64,000 nt of DNA, taken from NCBI GenBank assembly GCA_963835585.1, contig CAWIGF010000003.1, positions 617,494-681,493 on the forward strand, read 5' to 3'. Within the stretch, counting starts at the first letter, position 1; each line of letters opens with the position of its first letter. Source of the DNA: UBA10107 sp963835585. Its GTDB lineage: Archaea > Nanobdellota > Nanobdellia > Woesearchaeales > UBA10107. Both the position numbers and the translations under genes were made by a program. The notes beneath the pieces were generated by a model. It did not search any database, was not told the DNA's origin, and worked only from the letters and a program-made list of their open reading frames with translations. Positions 7,480 to 16,849 of the stretch are shown here, one piece after another.

Positions 7480-9915
7480 TTAGATGAATTCACCCAAACT
7501 GCTCTGTTCTTTTTCCTCAATAGCTTTCCTGAAATCGATACCTATTGCCTCAAAAATCTTGTCGACTGCAGGTATTATCTGGTGCTCAATATAATAATCA
7601 GTATCATAGGATGTCACTTCATTTGGAAGGTGAGCACGTTCCGCGATTGAACCATCTCCTTTCGCAACTATGTACTTGATTATCAGTCCAGGAGTAACAG
7701 TGAAGCCATGCTGCTGCATGTGCTTCGCAACCGCAACATGAGGTGCAATTGTCTCGTAGTTCGCAATGTCTTTCTGCAATTGCGTGTAGATTATTGTTTT
7801 TCGCAAAGGAATTTTCTTGCTTTTCAATTCATCAATAACGTTCCTGACGTGAAACACAGCCTGGCCCGCGTTCTTGTCTTTGAGGATCAACGACAGGACT
7901 TTTTCCTGCGTTTCTTTCGCGATTGCGCTCATTGTTCTTCTTGAGGGCTCGAATCCTCTCATCGTTATCGTTCCCTGCTTTGATAATAATGCATACTTTT
8001 TCTTCGTTCCCTTTCCTGATTTCGCCGAAATGAACAATCCATGCGGATAAAATCCGTCATTTATCATCTCCATTTTATCAGGCAGCGAGGAACTGAGCGC
8101 CTCAAACAACTTTTCGGAAGCTTTTACTGAATTTGAATTAACCTTGAAGAAAATTGCATCAGCATCGGCGCATAGCAATTCTGCCCCGTTGTCTTGGGCT
8201 TTTTGGATGAGCGATTTTATGTAGACATCACCGTACGCAACTACCGAATGTGCGCAATCCTCGTTGTACCAGCGTGAAGATGAATATGTGAACATGCCTC
8301 TGCTTGATTGTAGAAGGTTGGTAAGTGCGTCGTAACGCGCGGAAAGAACAGATATCTGACCGGGAGTTTTGTCTATTGCATCATGAAGCAGGGAAATAAT
8401 CCGCTTTCTCCTGTCCAGGAGCGCGCCGAAAATCTTCGGGAATAATCCTGTTATCTTCCTGCAGAAATGCATATCATGGCCTGGAACAACCTCGTCGCAG
8501 CACTTGCACCGCAGCGATCCCAAGGATATATTGTGCGCGACAACAAGTGATGGATACAGAAGAGCAAAATCATACGCACAGATGTTATGGTATAATCCCT
8601 GCTTCACGTCGAGAACAAAAAAACTCGGCTTGGTTATGTTCTTCCTGATTGAATACTCGGAAAAGGAAGGTTTTTCAGGAATGACCTCGCCCGAAAATCT
8701 GGATTCCTTCATCAAAAAAGACTCTAAAAATTTGGAATATGTTCCCCTGCACACTGCCGCATGGGGAAGATTTGTCAGCTTCACTATTTCATTCAGCAGG
8801 GGAAGCGTCTTCATTGCCAATTTATGTATTAACACCGCATCATGCTGGTTGTATTCGCAATACGGCTCGAGGTTTTCCGGCTCATTATCCCATACATCTG
8901 AGAGCATTTCAATCTGGACTGGCTTCTTGCCTTCCCCGAGCAGTTCAAGGGAAACATCCTTAAGACGGTATGAATCAGTCTCAAGTTTTGGGCCGAAGAC
9001 ATTTGCAACAAATGGATACAAATCAAGGTGGGGATTTCCTCTTATGCTGGTTTCCTCCCTGCGAATGTCTGCAACGCTCTTGTCGATGCCTATGTCGAAC
9101 GCAATATTGTATTTCTCCGCGCGTTTCTTCAGGTAAGGGAATGCGAACAAGTCGGATGTATAGCCGACCAAAAAATCAGGTTCGAATTCCTCGACTACGC
9201 GCTTGAACTGGTTGATAAGTTCGAATTCCCCTGAAACGAATTCGATAGAGGGATTCGCCGTATGGAATGATTTCCATGTTATTGTTTTCTGGAAATTATC
9301 CCCTGAAAAGGATATCATGATGATTGGATCGGAATCTGGGCTTGATGGCTTCCCTTTCGGGGAATATATCTCTATGTCGAATGCTAGTATTTTCGGAGAA
9401 ATCATCGTCTCTTCCTCATCCTGCTTTATCGAGTCCGCCCTAAACACGACCGGTTTTGAATGGATGTTAGTGAATTCCCCCTCAACGACGGTTGCCATGC
9501 CGGGGACTATTCCCTTGTCAATCAAATATCCGTGGGAAAGATTTACATCGTGCTCAAAAAAAGATGATATGTCAGAACGCTTCTTCAACTCACTGATTAC
9601 AGGATATAAACCAAAATGATTATTGACAAAAAGCTTCAGTACCGGCGTGTCTTTTTCGTGCAATTTCATGGTCTTTCGCTCGACCTTGACGATCGCATAG
9701 GAATGCTCCTTTTTGCGGATAACGAGCGTTGACAGTTCCCGTTCAAGATTCTCTATGTCACGCTCCTTAGGCAATACGTAAAAATAGGGAAGATAGGCAG
9801 GATCGACCACCGCTATTCTCTCCCCGGTAATTGTCCTTCCATATAGGGTGACTAATGTCTTCTCTCCCGCGGTTCGCAAAGCTATATCTATTGGATAAAA
9901 TGCTATCTGTGCCAT
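7480..9915 (-). CDS. polB: Family-B DNA polymerase, divergent catalytic motifs
   Basis: 811 residues, alignable through its length with archaeal PolB. Exonuclease motif I (FDIE, about 180) and III (YNQHD, about 358) are kept, but motif II reads YTSDLFAFPYL (about 259), with Ala where the metal-binding Asp stands in Pyrococcus PolB. Polymerase motif A (YDFALLYPS, about 448) and C (DADAIFF, about 583) keep their aspartates. Motif B reads RYDALTNLLQSSRG (about 527), so the usual catalytic Lys is Thr, Asn is Gln and Tyr is Arg. The Cys pairs after motif A and the thumb motif KKKYALL are present. The chain ends in QSSLGEFI, a good PCNA-interacting (PIP) box. Weak catalysis or a structural role is inferred. 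Confidence 0.93.
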   Translation of the reverse strand: MAQIAFYPIDIALRTAGEKTLVTLYGRTITGERIAVVDPAYLPYFYVLPKERDIENLERELSTLVIRKKEHSYAIVKVERKTMKLHEKDTPVLKLFVNNHFGLYPVISELKKRSDISSFFEHDVNLSHGYLIDKGIVPGMATVVEGEFTNIHSKPVVFRADSIKQDEEETMISPKILAFDIEIYSPKGKPSSPDSDPIIMISFSGDNFQKTITWKSFHTANPSIEFVSGEFELINQFKRVVEEFEPDFLVGYTSDLFAFPYLKKRAEKYNIAFDIGIDKSVADIRREETSIRGNPHLDLYPFVANVFGPKLETDSYRLKDVSLELLGEGKKPVQIEMLSDVWDNEPENLEPYCEYNQHDAVLIHKLAMKTLPLLNEIVKLTNLPHAAVCRGTYSKFLESFLMKESRFSGEVIPEKPSFSEYSIRKNITKPSFFVLDVKQGLYHNICAYDFALLYPSLVVAHNISLGSLRCKCCDEVVPGHDMHFCRKITGLFPKIFGALLDRRKRIISLLHDAIDKTPGQISVLSARYDALTNLLQSSRGMFTYSSSRWYNEDCAHSVVAYGDVYIKSLIQKAQDNGAELLCADADAIFFKVNSNSVKASEKLFEALSSSLPDKMEMINDGFYPHGLFISAKSGKGTKKKYALLSKQGTITMRGFEPSRRTMSAIAKETQEKVLSLILKDKNAGQAVFHVRNVIDELKSKKIPLRKTIIYTQLQKDIANYETIAPHVAVAKHMQQHGFTVTPGLIIKYIVAKGDGSIAERAHLPNEVTSYDTDYYIEHQIIPAVDKIFEAIGIDFRKAIEEKEQSSLGEFI

Positions 9916-10008
9916 TTTAACTATGATAAGGTAGCAAAACTATATAATAATTGTGGTAAATGATATATACAATAAAGCTTTTATACGCCAACACATTGGC
10001 AAAATAAG

Positions 10009-11148
10009 GTGTTAGACGTGAAAAAATACATCATCTTTGTTCTCATTGCGACTGCTATTGTGCTGGCATCATGCCAGACCCTTGTTCCAGCATCGCAGCA
10101 AAAAGACATGGGGCAGCAAATAACACAGCCTGTCGCGGAGTCGCCAAAATCATTTGTCAAGATTGCAGTAAATTATTCAAAGACGATAGAGCTTGGCACG
10201 GATCACGTTTATTCCGTCGCAGTCGCCGATTTCAGCAATGATGGATACCCTGACATCATAGCTGGTATATACGGGTCTCCTAGCAAAGTTTATGTCAATA
10301 ATAAAAACGGATCGTTTACCGAAACGCAGCTGATTCCAGACTCGTATTATACCACGAAAGTTGCCGTAATTGATACAAATAAAAACGGACAGAAAGACAT
10401 CTTGATGGGAAATGCACACGGACCGCTTCTTCTGCTCAAGAATAATGGAGACGGAACGTTCATGAAACAGGTTCTCGATGATAACGCAGTAGTGAGCGAC
10501 ATCGCGGTAGGTGATCTCAACAACGATGGTTATGATGATTTCATTGTCGGAACGCAATACAAGGAGAATGACATATACATGAACAATAAGGACGGCACAT
10601 TCACAAAAATTAATTTTTCTGAGAATATGCCTGTCACGTCAATCAAGATAGCTGACTTCAACAATGACGGGCTCCCTGATTTTGTCGTCGGTGTTAACAG
10701 AAGACCGACTCTCGTTTATCTGAATGAAGGAAATGGGAATTTCATCCTTAACGCAAAATTGGGTGATTTACTCAACACGAACGCAATCGCGGTAGCCGAC
10801 ATCAACAATGACGAGTTCCAAGACATCATCCAAGGAAATGACAACCAACAAAACATGGTTTATTTCAACAATGGAACTGGATTTACCGCGCAGCCTACGT
10901 TTGGACTGGGCCACACTTATGCGTTGGCAACAGCCGACCTGAGCAACGATGGGATTGATGACGTCATCGTTGGAAATTACGACCAATCGACGCAGATCTA
11001 TGAGCAGAGCAACGGAGTATATTCCTTGATCCAGGAATTGCCAACTGATCACGTCCGGGCCTTGGCAACAGGAGATTTCCTTAATGACGGCAAGCTTGGT
11101 ATTGTCGTTGGGAGAGACCAGGAACCTTCACTTATATATATTCCTTAA
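10009..11148 (+). CDS. FG-GAP/VCBS-repeat lipoprotein
   Basis: 379 residues. A signal peptide with a lipobox-like LASCQT is followed by about seven repeats with the DxNNDGxxD calcium-binding pattern (for example DFSNDGYPDII, DLNNDGYDDFI, DFNNDGLPDFV), the hallmark of integrin-like FG-GAP/VCBS beta-propellers. It should be anchored outside the cell. GTG at 10009 lies about 27 bp after a TATA-like element near 9982; GTG at 10018 (MKKYII) is an alternative with a nearby AAGGTG. Confidence 0.8.
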   Translation: MLDVKKYIIFVLIATAIVLASCQTLVPASQQKDMGQQITQPVAESPKSFVKIAVNYSKTIELGTDHVYSVAVADFSNDGYPDIIAGIYGSPSKVYVNNKNGSFTETQLIPDSYYTTKVAVIDTNKNGQKDILMGNAHGPLLLLKNNGDGTFMKQVLDDNAVVSDIAVGDLNNDGYDDFIVGTQYKENDIYMNNKDGTFTKINFSENMPVTSIKIADFNNDGLPDFVVGVNRRPTLVYLNEGNGNFILNAKLGDLLNTNAIAVADINNDEFQDIIQGNDNQQNMVYFNNGTGFTAQPTFGLGHTYALATADLSNDGIDDVIVGNYDQSTQIYEQSNGVYSLIQELPTDHVRALATGDFLNDGKLGIVVGRDQEPSLIYIP

Positions 11149-11178
11149 AAATATATAATAATATATATCATATATAAA

Positions 11179-11724
11179 TTAAGCGAATTTAGGCTCATAC
11201 ATGCGCAGAACCTCGTCATAAAGTCCGATTCCACCGAGAATACGTACCAGGATATTTTTATAGTGCATATCACGCGTCCGTTCTGTGTACCGCTCGCAAA
11301 GATATGCCAGTGATGCATGCAAGTCTGCGATCTTTTTTCCAGCTTCATCGCTTGTGGTGGAGTCAAACCTCAATTTGCTCAATCTCTCGCCGTTCCCTAT
11401 TAAAAAATCAACTCCTTTTGTCTCTATTTTATTCGCGTATTCCTGGTTCGTTTTTTTGAAATGCGCAGAAAGAAAAATATACGGCTCGGCCTCGAGACTT
11501 CCCACATCGACTGATCGCTTGTACAAATCAACGATTTGCTCAAGAAGCTTTGGCTTTTCAGACTCTTCAGTTTCAGGAAGTGCAAGCTCTTTCCTGTAAG
11601 TCATGGCCATTGCATTAATGGGTTGAAAATATTTAGGTTCTAATTTCAGTATAATCTCTTGTCTATGCCTTATTGACAGCAATTCTTTCTGCTTCTCAGA
11701 CTTATGTGATGTATTCCAAAACAT
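11179..11724 (-). CDS. Hypothetical all-helical (TPR-like) protein
   Basis: 181 residues without signal or membrane segment. It is almost wholly helical, with spaced aromatic and small residues (AMAMTYRKELALPE, VDLYKRSVDVGSLEAEPYIFL) that suggest two or three TPR-like helical hairpins. A GGGGG run lies just before the ATG. It stands alone between the FG-GAP lipoprotein and the pilin operon. A scaffolding role is possible but unproven. Confidence 0.6.
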   Translation of the reverse strand: MFWNTSHKSEKQKELLSIRHRQEIILKLEPKYFQPINAMAMTYRKELALPETEESEKPKLLEQIVDLYKRSVDVGSLEAEPYIFLSAHFKKTNQEYANKIETKGVDFLIGNGERLSKLRFDSTTSDEAGKKIADLHASLAYLCERYTERTRDMHYKNILVRILGGIGLYDEVLRMYEPKFA

Positions 11725-11783
11725 TGTTTCCCCCAGCCAAATACTAAGGTGGTCAATGTTTATATAATTAGTGAACCGAGAAT

Positions 11784-12371
11784 TCAGCTAATATCAAGAT
11801 AAATCTGTTTCACAGTATCGTACAACTTTGGTGGTACAGATGGAGTGGATGTATCCTGAGCGTACACTTCCACATTAAATCCATATGTTCCGCTTGGTTT
11901 TGAACTGATTGCGTGTATGCTGACAGGAATTACAATCTTGTCATTTGGATTCAATGTAAAGGAATTGATAGGGAACGTCCAAGCTCCTTCACAGCCAACG
12001 GCACCAAGTGAGTTTTGAGCAGCATCAACAGCAACAGTACAGTTAATAGTAACACTGAAAGTTGTTGCCACAGTTCTAGTGTTAAGAACACCGAGGCCAT
12101 ATATCGCATTGGATCCTGCTTGAACAGTTTGGGTTGTTACAGGAAAAGCGACCTGCTGTCCCTGGTCAAGCGCATTCTCGACCTGCTGCTCCTGATTCTG
12201 ATTTAGTTGAGCCACCAAAGGCTTGACCGTCGTAAACAGATTCGTCGCGAAGTAAATACCAAATCCAAAGACGACAATCGCCAGAATGAGCATTACAATA
12301 AAAGAAGTTGAAACTTCCAGCTGCCCCTTTCTGCCCATATAATTAGGGATTGATTTCATAGTGGTTGACAA
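11784..12371 (-). CDS. Class III prepilin-like secreted protein
   Basis: About 190 residues. The N-terminus has the archaeal prepilin signature: a short basic leader, GRKGQLE as the likely cleavage region, then a long hydrophobic helix (SFIVMLILAIVVFGFGIYF). The remainder is an extracellular beta domain with two cysteines. Third gene of a minus-strand operon; its start overlaps the end of the small membrane gene upstream. ATG at 12359 (MKSIP) or 12338 (MGRKG) could be the real start. Processing by the peptidase at 46538-47365 is plausible. Confidence 0.75.
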   Translation of the reverse strand: MSTTMKSIPNYMGRKGQLEVSTSFIVMLILAIVVFGFGIYFATNLFTTVKPLVAQLNQNQEQQVENALDQGQQVAFPVTTQTVQAGSNAIYGLGVLNTRTVATTFSVTINCTVAVDAAQNSLGAVGCEGAWTFPINSFTLNPNDKIVIPVSIHAISSKPSGTYGFNVEVYAQDTSTPSVPPKLYDTVKQIYLDIS

Positions 12372-12555
12372 TCAGTACTATGAATAAAATCAGGACAACT
12401 GCTCCCGCAACGATCCAGCTTATTCCATTCGTAATCTGACCTTGGACCAATTGGTAGAATCCAAAAATAAGTATGCCGATGCCAATCCACAAAAACTTGT
12501 CCAGGACAAGTTTCAAAATCTGGAATTCCTGATCTTGTGTTAGGTGCTTTTTCAT
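12343..12555 (-). CDS. Small two-TM membrane protein of the pilin operon
   Basis: 70 residues with a soluble N-terminal 15 residues and two transmembrane helices (about 18-36 and 43-62) joined by a short loop. It sits between two prepilin-like genes and overlaps the following one. No family recognised. The position suggests a platform or assembly helper for the pilins. Confidence 0.65.
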   Translation of the reverse strand: MKKHLTQDQEFQILKLVLDKFLWIGIGILIFGFYQLVQGQITNGISWIVAGAVVLILFIVLIVNHYEINP

Positions 12556-12556
12556 C

Positions 12557-13153
12557 TTAGTCAGTCGCTCCTACAACAACAAAGAACTTCGCCTGTCCGT
12601 ACAAGTTACTCGAACCTGAGGTACATGGAGTAGTCACCGTACTATCTGCAGAGCATACATCAATCTCACACGCATAATTATCAAACACTGCACTGGAAGT
12701 TGCAGTTACCTGCATCTTAAGGACACCAACATCTCCCGGCTGGACTGGCCATGTGGTGAACGTCGCAAGGACTACTGAACCTGCAATATCTTTTGCTCCG
12801 TAATTAGGATGGTTCAATGCCTGACTGCAAAACGAATTGATAATGAAATTACCATTATTGCTCGAATTTCCGAGCACGTTTCTAATTCCATAGTAGACAT
12901 CTTTCTCCTCGCTCGTCTTCAAATCTACTTCTTGGGTATTGAGTATGACCTTGCCATTGCTTGATGTTATCTGGCTTGTAATCTGATTTTTGACGACATC
13001 AGCGACTTGGCTGAATTGCGCCGTCGTTTTTGTGAATGTTCCGTTCAAGAATGCTAATCCAAGGCCAAGCATAGTGATGGCCAAAATTAAAATGACAATA
13101 GTATTAATTGAAAGACTTAAGTCGGCCTTTTTATTAAAGAACTTTAATTTCAT
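12557..13153 (-). CDS. Class III prepilin-like secreted protein
   Basis: 198 residues. A basic leader MKLKFFNKKA precedes DLSLSIN and a hydrophobic helix (TIVILILAITMLGLGLAF), the usual archaeal type IV pilin plan with cleavage before Asp or Leu. The rest is a beta-rich secreted domain with several cysteines. It is the first gene of the operon. Unlike most genes here it has a good Shine-Dalgarno sequence (GAGGTG about 7 bases before the ATG) and its TATA-like box near 13192 lies farther upstream, so its mRNA has a leader. Confidence 0.78.
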   Translation of the reverse strand: MKLKFFNKKADLSLSINTIVILILAITMLGLGLAFLNGTFTKTTAQFSQVADVVKNQITSQITSSNGKVILNTQEVDLKTSEEKDVYYGIRNVLGNSSNNGNFIINSFCSQALNHPNYGAKDIAGSVVLATFTTWPVQPGDVGVLKMQVTATSSAVFDNYACEIDVCSADSTVTTPCTSGSSNLYGQAKFFVVVGATD

Positions 13154-13251
13154 TTACACACCTCTTTAAAGGGTTTTTAGCCTATTTTCTTTATAAAGGT
13201 TTCTGTGAATCAAGCAAAAGCTTTTTAAATGAACCACCGCAGTAAAAACAT

Positions 13252-13794
13252 ATGGCAAAATTACGACGATTTGTCTCGTACAGAAGGTTGGAACGACCAT
13301 ATACGCGACGAAGCAAGTTCAGGAAAAAAGCATACATCAAGGTCAATCCCGCTCGTGCAATCGTGCGATTTGTCATGGGAGAGACGACACAGAAACAATT
13401 CCCTTACACATTATTTTTGCGAAGCACCAAAAATCTTCAAGTAAGAAATTTCGCGATCGAAGCAGGAAGACAATCAGGAAACAGAGTTCTCGAAAAGAAA
13501 ATAGGAAAGGTCGGATACAGGATGACTGTCCGTATTTTCCCGCATCACGTTCTGCGAGAAAATCCACTTGCAGCAGGCGCAGGTGCTGACCGAATGAGCA
13601 CAGGTATGGCGCACTCATGGGGAAAGCCAATAGGAATCGCCGCGCAAGTACACGAAAAGGCAATTTTATGCCAGGTCGATTGCGAAAAAAAAGATCTTGA
13701 ACTGGCAAAAGAGGCATTGAAAAGATTCAGCTCAAAGCTACCGTGCAAGTGCTACACTGAAGTGTACGACAACGCAAAAAAAGTCAAACTGTAA
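13252..13794 (+). CDS. rpl10e: 50S ribosomal protein L10e (uL16)
   Basis: 180 residues matching L10e from end to end, with YTRRSKFRKKAYIK near the N-terminus and the tRNA-facing loop region GAGADRMSTGMAHSWGKP at about 118-135. It is a large-subunit protein near the peptidyl-transferase centre. CTTTTTAAAT centred 26 bp before the ATG marks a leaderless promoter. Confidence 0.97.
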   Translation: MAKLRRFVSYRRLERPYTRRSKFRKKAYIKVNPARAIVRFVMGETTQKQFPYTLFLRSTKNLQVRNFAIEAGRQSGNRVLEKKIGKVGYRMTVRIFPHHVLRENPLAAGAGADRMSTGMAHSWGKPIGIAAQVHEKAILCQVDCEKKDLELAKEALKRFSSKLPCKCYTEVYDNAKKVKL

Positions 13795-13827
13795 AGATAT
13801 TTATAGTTGTTATTCTTTAGAATCTTT

Positions 13828-14271
13828 ATGGAAGCTGGTTCTTTGCTTGAAAGGAAAATAGATGAACAGCAATTGGAGTTTGAAATCCAACAACTCCCGC
13901 CGCATTTACAAGAATTGACACGGGAAACTATTGCGCTAGGGGAGACGTTGCCAGAAGAAGTCCGAAAAACAATCAATAAAAAGGGAAGTTTTGTAAAAAT
14001 GCTTGCGCTCGCATTTGGAGCTGGGCTGGTTGGAGGAGTGATAGGATATATAGTCGGGCCTCACGTTAAAAGCGCAACCAATGACTTAATGGGTTACATC
14101 ATCATCGGAGCTGGATTAGGAGGTGCATTAGGATCATATCTTGCCCCGATGAACATTCTTGGATCACTAAAATATAAGAAATTTAAGAAAGACGAACGTT
14201 ACGGACCAACATTACAGAAAATAGAAGAAAATTCAAGAATATTCCATGAATGTATAGATAATTTGTGCTGA
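13828..14271 (+). CDS. Hypothetical membrane protein
   Basis: 147 residues. The N-terminal 50 are acidic and helical. Two Gly-rich hydrophobic stretches (about 62-82 and 93-115, with the small-residue pattern GAGLVGGVIGYIVG) follow, then a basic soluble end. The ATG at 13828 is favoured over the TTG at 13807 because it lies 27 bp after a TATTTATAG element. Family not recognised. Confidence 0.6.
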   Translation: MEAGSLLERKIDEQQLEFEIQQLPPHLQELTRETIALGETLPEEVRKTINKKGSFVKMLALAFGAGLVGGVIGYIVGPHVKSATNDLMGYIIIGAGLGGALGSYLAPMNILGSLKYKKFKKDERYGPTLQKIEENSRIFHECIDNLC

Positions 14272-14317
14272 GTTTAATTTCACAACTTTTATTAAACGTA
14301 GTTGTTTGTTTATCACA

Positions 14318-15289
14318 ATGAAAGTAGTTACCATCGGGGGCGGATCAGGACAGCACGGAGTTCTCCTAGGTCTGGTTGAATATTCCAAAAGAAACAAGAA
14401 TCTTAAACAGGAAGAAATAACTGCAATAGTTTCCACGTTCGACACAGGGGGCCATACAAAAGTACTGCTCGACGCAAGGCGTCCGAAAGATACGAAAGGG
14501 AACTTTCTCCCTCCTGGAGACATAAGGCAATGCCTTGCCGCGATGGCAAACAACCAAGATGCGAAAAAATTATTCCAGTACAGGATAAGAGATGGCGACA
14601 ACAAAGGAGCCGTCATCGGGAATATATTGCTTGATGCGGGATATGAACAGCATGGTTCTGATTTCGAGAAGGCAATCGAACTCGCGAAGAAATTCTTGGA
14701 TGTGAGAGGCAATGTCCTCCCATGCACACTTGTACGGGCGCAGTTTTACGGAGTTCTGGAAAATGGATATTCAGTCATGGGAGAAGAAGAACTCATCGAA
14801 AAGGCAATATGGTGCGATTCAAGAATTAAAAAAATTGCGCTGAAACCCTCAAACGTGCATGCAAATGCAAAGGCGGTAAATGCGATAAAGGAAGCGGACA
14901 AAATAATTTTTTCGCAGGGAAGCATATACACGAGCTTGCTTCCAAATATCTTGATCAAGGAAATTGCCGACTCCATAAGAAAGAGCAAGGCACAGAAAGT
15001 CTACATCATGAACATAGTCACGCAGCGCGGAGAAACGGACGGCTTTACCGCACAGGATCATCTGAATTTGGTTGAAGAATATCTTGGAAAGGACGTCATT
15101 GACAAAATCATAATTCATGACGGCAAACTGCCGCAACAACTAATAGAGAAATATGAGAAGGAAGGACAGGAACAGGTTGTTGACAATCTAGTGGACAAAA
15201 GGGTGGTCCACGCCAATCTCATCGCTAATGATTCTCCTGTTTTGAGGCATGATCCTGAAAAGCTCGCAGAAACGATAATTAAATTATAG
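14318..15289 (+). CDS. YvcK/CofD-like family protein
   Basis: 323 residues starting with a nucleotide-binding loop (VTIGGGSGQHGVLLGL). DTGGHT and PPGDIRQCLAAM, characteristic of the UPF0052/YvcK branch of CofD-like proteins, follow, then AIFSQGS-like IIFSQGSIYTSLLP. In bacteria YvcK links carbon metabolism and envelope growth and binds UDP-sugars; CofD itself makes coenzyme F420. Nothing nearby points to F420, so the YvcK-like label is safer. ATG 14318 lies 26 bp after TTTTATTAAAC. Its end overlaps the end of the NOG1-like gene. Confidence 0.85.
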   Translation: MKVVTIGGGSGQHGVLLGLVEYSKRNKNLKQEEITAIVSTFDTGGHTKVLLDARRPKDTKGNFLPPGDIRQCLAAMANNQDAKKLFQYRIRDGDNKGAVIGNILLDAGYEQHGSDFEKAIELAKKFLDVRGNVLPCTLVRAQFYGVLENGYSVMGEEELIEKAIWCDSRIKKIALKPSNVHANAKAVNAIKEADKIIFSQGSIYTSLLPNILIKEIADSIRKSKAQKVYIMNIVTQRGETDGFTAQDHLNLVEEYLGKDVIDKIIIHDGKLPQQLIEKYEKEGQEQVVDNLVDKRVVHANLIANDSPVLRHDPEKLAETIIKL

Positions 15290-16243
15290 GTTATTCTTGA
15301 TTGCTTTTTTTATGTCCTCGGGATTCGTGAACGCGTCCTTGTATTGTTTTTTGAACGCGTCTACTTTTTCATTTTCAATAATATCAGTCTTCGAAAGATA
15401 AATCAGAATCGGTCTTCGCAAACTCTTGAGCTCTTCATACAGCTCTTTTTGATCCTTGAGCGAATAAGGTTCAGTCAAATCAAAGACATAAACTATTATG
15501 TCCGTCACATACTTCAAGGCAAGAGATGCAACTTTCTCTATCTGGTTCTGCTTCTCAAACCTATTCAATGTTCCCGGCGTGTCCAGGAACTGGACTTTTT
15601 GCTCGTTGATGATGGCATTGCCGATATTTATTCCTTGCGTCGTGAAAGCGTAACTTGCTATTTTCGGAGTTGATCCAGTAAGTTTTGAAAGCAATGTTGT
15701 CTTTCCTATATTTGGAAATCCGGCGATCGCAACCGTCGTTAGCCCGGTCTTGACATTCGGATATTCCACCATGATCCGTCGCGAATGCTCCAGATAAGCA
15801 AGATTCTGCTTGATTTGCTTCATAGTAGATGAAATCCTTCCAAAAAATTCCCTTCGGTAACTATTGATCCTGGGTATTTCCGTTGCCATCTTGATTGCCT
15901 GCTTGTATCTTCCAAGAAAATCGTGATTTTTCTCTATGCACCACTTTACAGCACCAAGTGATTTCTTCATCATTCCTGTATCCAATGTGATGTCAATCAA
16001 CTCACGGTAGAATTCAGGAAGACTATCGACGCTCGGGAATGATTTCAGGACCTTGTACAGCATTTCCCTGAGTTCGGATTCGAGCATCTCGATCTTGATT
16101 ATTTCAATCGTCTTTGAGCGCATCATCGGGCTTCCGCGCAGTTTCTGCTCCCTTGTCTCGCTGATCCTTTTCTTCATTCTCTTTATGGCCACGTCTAAGT
16201 AGAAATCAGGCGTGTCAACACTTTGCAATCCTTGGAAGTTCAT
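15284..16243 (-). CDS. NOG1-like GTPase
   Basis: 319 residues. A helical NOG1 N-terminal domain (about 1-160) precedes a TRAFAC GTPase domain with G1 GFPNIGKTTLL, G3 DTPGT and G4 SKTD (NKxD variant). NOG1 acts in large-subunit assembly in eukaryotes and is widespread in archaea, so a ribosome biogenesis role is likely. TTTTATAAAA centred 26 bp before the ATG. It runs convergent with the YvcK-like gene. Confidence 0.92.
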   Translation of the reverse strand: MNFQGLQSVDTPDFYLDVAIKRMKKRISETREQKLRGSPMMRSKTIEIIKIEMLESELREMLYKVLKSFPSVDSLPEFYRELIDITLDTGMMKKSLGAVKWCIEKNHDFLGRYKQAIKMATEIPRINSYRREFFGRISSTMKQIKQNLAYLEHSRRIMVEYPNVKTGLTTVAIAGFPNIGKTTLLSKLTGSTPKIASYAFTTQGINIGNAIINEQKVQFLDTPGTLNRFEKQNQIEKVASLALKYVTDIIVYVFDLTEPYSLKDQKELYEELKSLRRPILIYLSKTDIIENEKVDAFKKQYKDAFTNPEDIKKAIKNNL

Positions 16244-16299
16244 GGCTCATTTTGCGAGATGGTCTTTTATAAAAGTTGGTATTGCCCTGAATTGCTACC

Positions 16300-16321
16300 T
16301 TAAAGGGTGCACTCCCTTTAA
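16300..16321. repeat. Inverted repeat TTAAAGGG/CCCTTTAA between minus-strand genes
   Basis: A perfect 8-bp inverted repeat with a six-base spacer (TGCACT), about 30 bp upstream of the TATA box of the NOG1-like gene and 20 bp downstream of the coiled-coil gene. It may terminate the upstream transcript or bind a regulator. Confidence 0.45.
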
Positions 16322-16341
16322 ATTTACAGCCTAATTCTAGG

Positions 16342-16725
16342 TTAGGAGAACATAGTGGCAAAAATCATGATGGCAAATCCAATAATAGTAAAAAGGATTT
16401 TCGAAATGACGCTCAAATTTGGCTTGAGGTCGAAAGCACCGATACCTACGAGATACATTCCGAAAAAGAAAAGTACAAGTTTGATTGGTTTAGGAAAATT
16501 TGCCCCTGTCTTTCTTTCTTCTTCTAATTTCTTCTTTGCCCAGTTTGCTAAATTTTCTTCTAGTTCTTCTTGAACTTTAGCTTGTTTTTTTCTTAATTTT
16601 TCTGCTTCTTTTATATTGCTTTTCTTTTCGGCAATCTGCGCTTTTTCTTCAAGTCGCGCTTTTTCCCGTTCAAGGAGCTCTACTTCTCTATGAATTTTCT
16701 GTAATTTAGTTTCTTTTACATCCAT
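16342..16725 (-). CDS. Coiled-coil protein with C-terminal membrane anchor
   Basis: 127 residues. Residues 5-75 are a strongly charged coiled coil (repeating Glu/Lys/Ala heptads). After a short basic linker there are one or two hydrophobic segments (about 82-98 and 106-126). Tail-anchored layout with the coil in the cytoplasm. TTTATATAAAT lies 27 bp before the ATG. No family recognised. Confidence 0.65.
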   Translation of the reverse strand: MDVKETKLQKIHREVELLEREKARLEEKAQIAEKKSNIKEAEKLRKKQAKVQEELEENLANWAKKKLEEERKTGANFPKPIKLVLFFFGMYLVGIGAFDLKPNLSVISKILFTIIGFAIMIFATMFS

Positions 16726-16849
16726 TTATTGACTTAGAATAAGACGGTTTATATAAATATCTGGTGCTTCTTGAACAAATATAAGCAAATGCGTTACAAT
16801 AAACCCAACAAAGCACCCGTTTAGGTAACAATGTAGTATTGCCCAGCAA

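Noticed and set aside
8504..9136. 210-codon plus-strand ORF inside polB
   Set aside because: It lies fully antisense to a strongly conserved polymerase frame and its translation has no family signs; it is a shadow.
13373..13717. 114-codon minus-strand ORF over L10e
   Set aside because: Antisense to a ribosomal protein gene, no promoter, low-complexity aromatic translation.
14318..15289. CofD of the F420 pathway
   Set aside because: The motifs PPGDIRQCL and DTGGHT fit the YvcK/UPF0052 branch better and no F420 gene is nearby.
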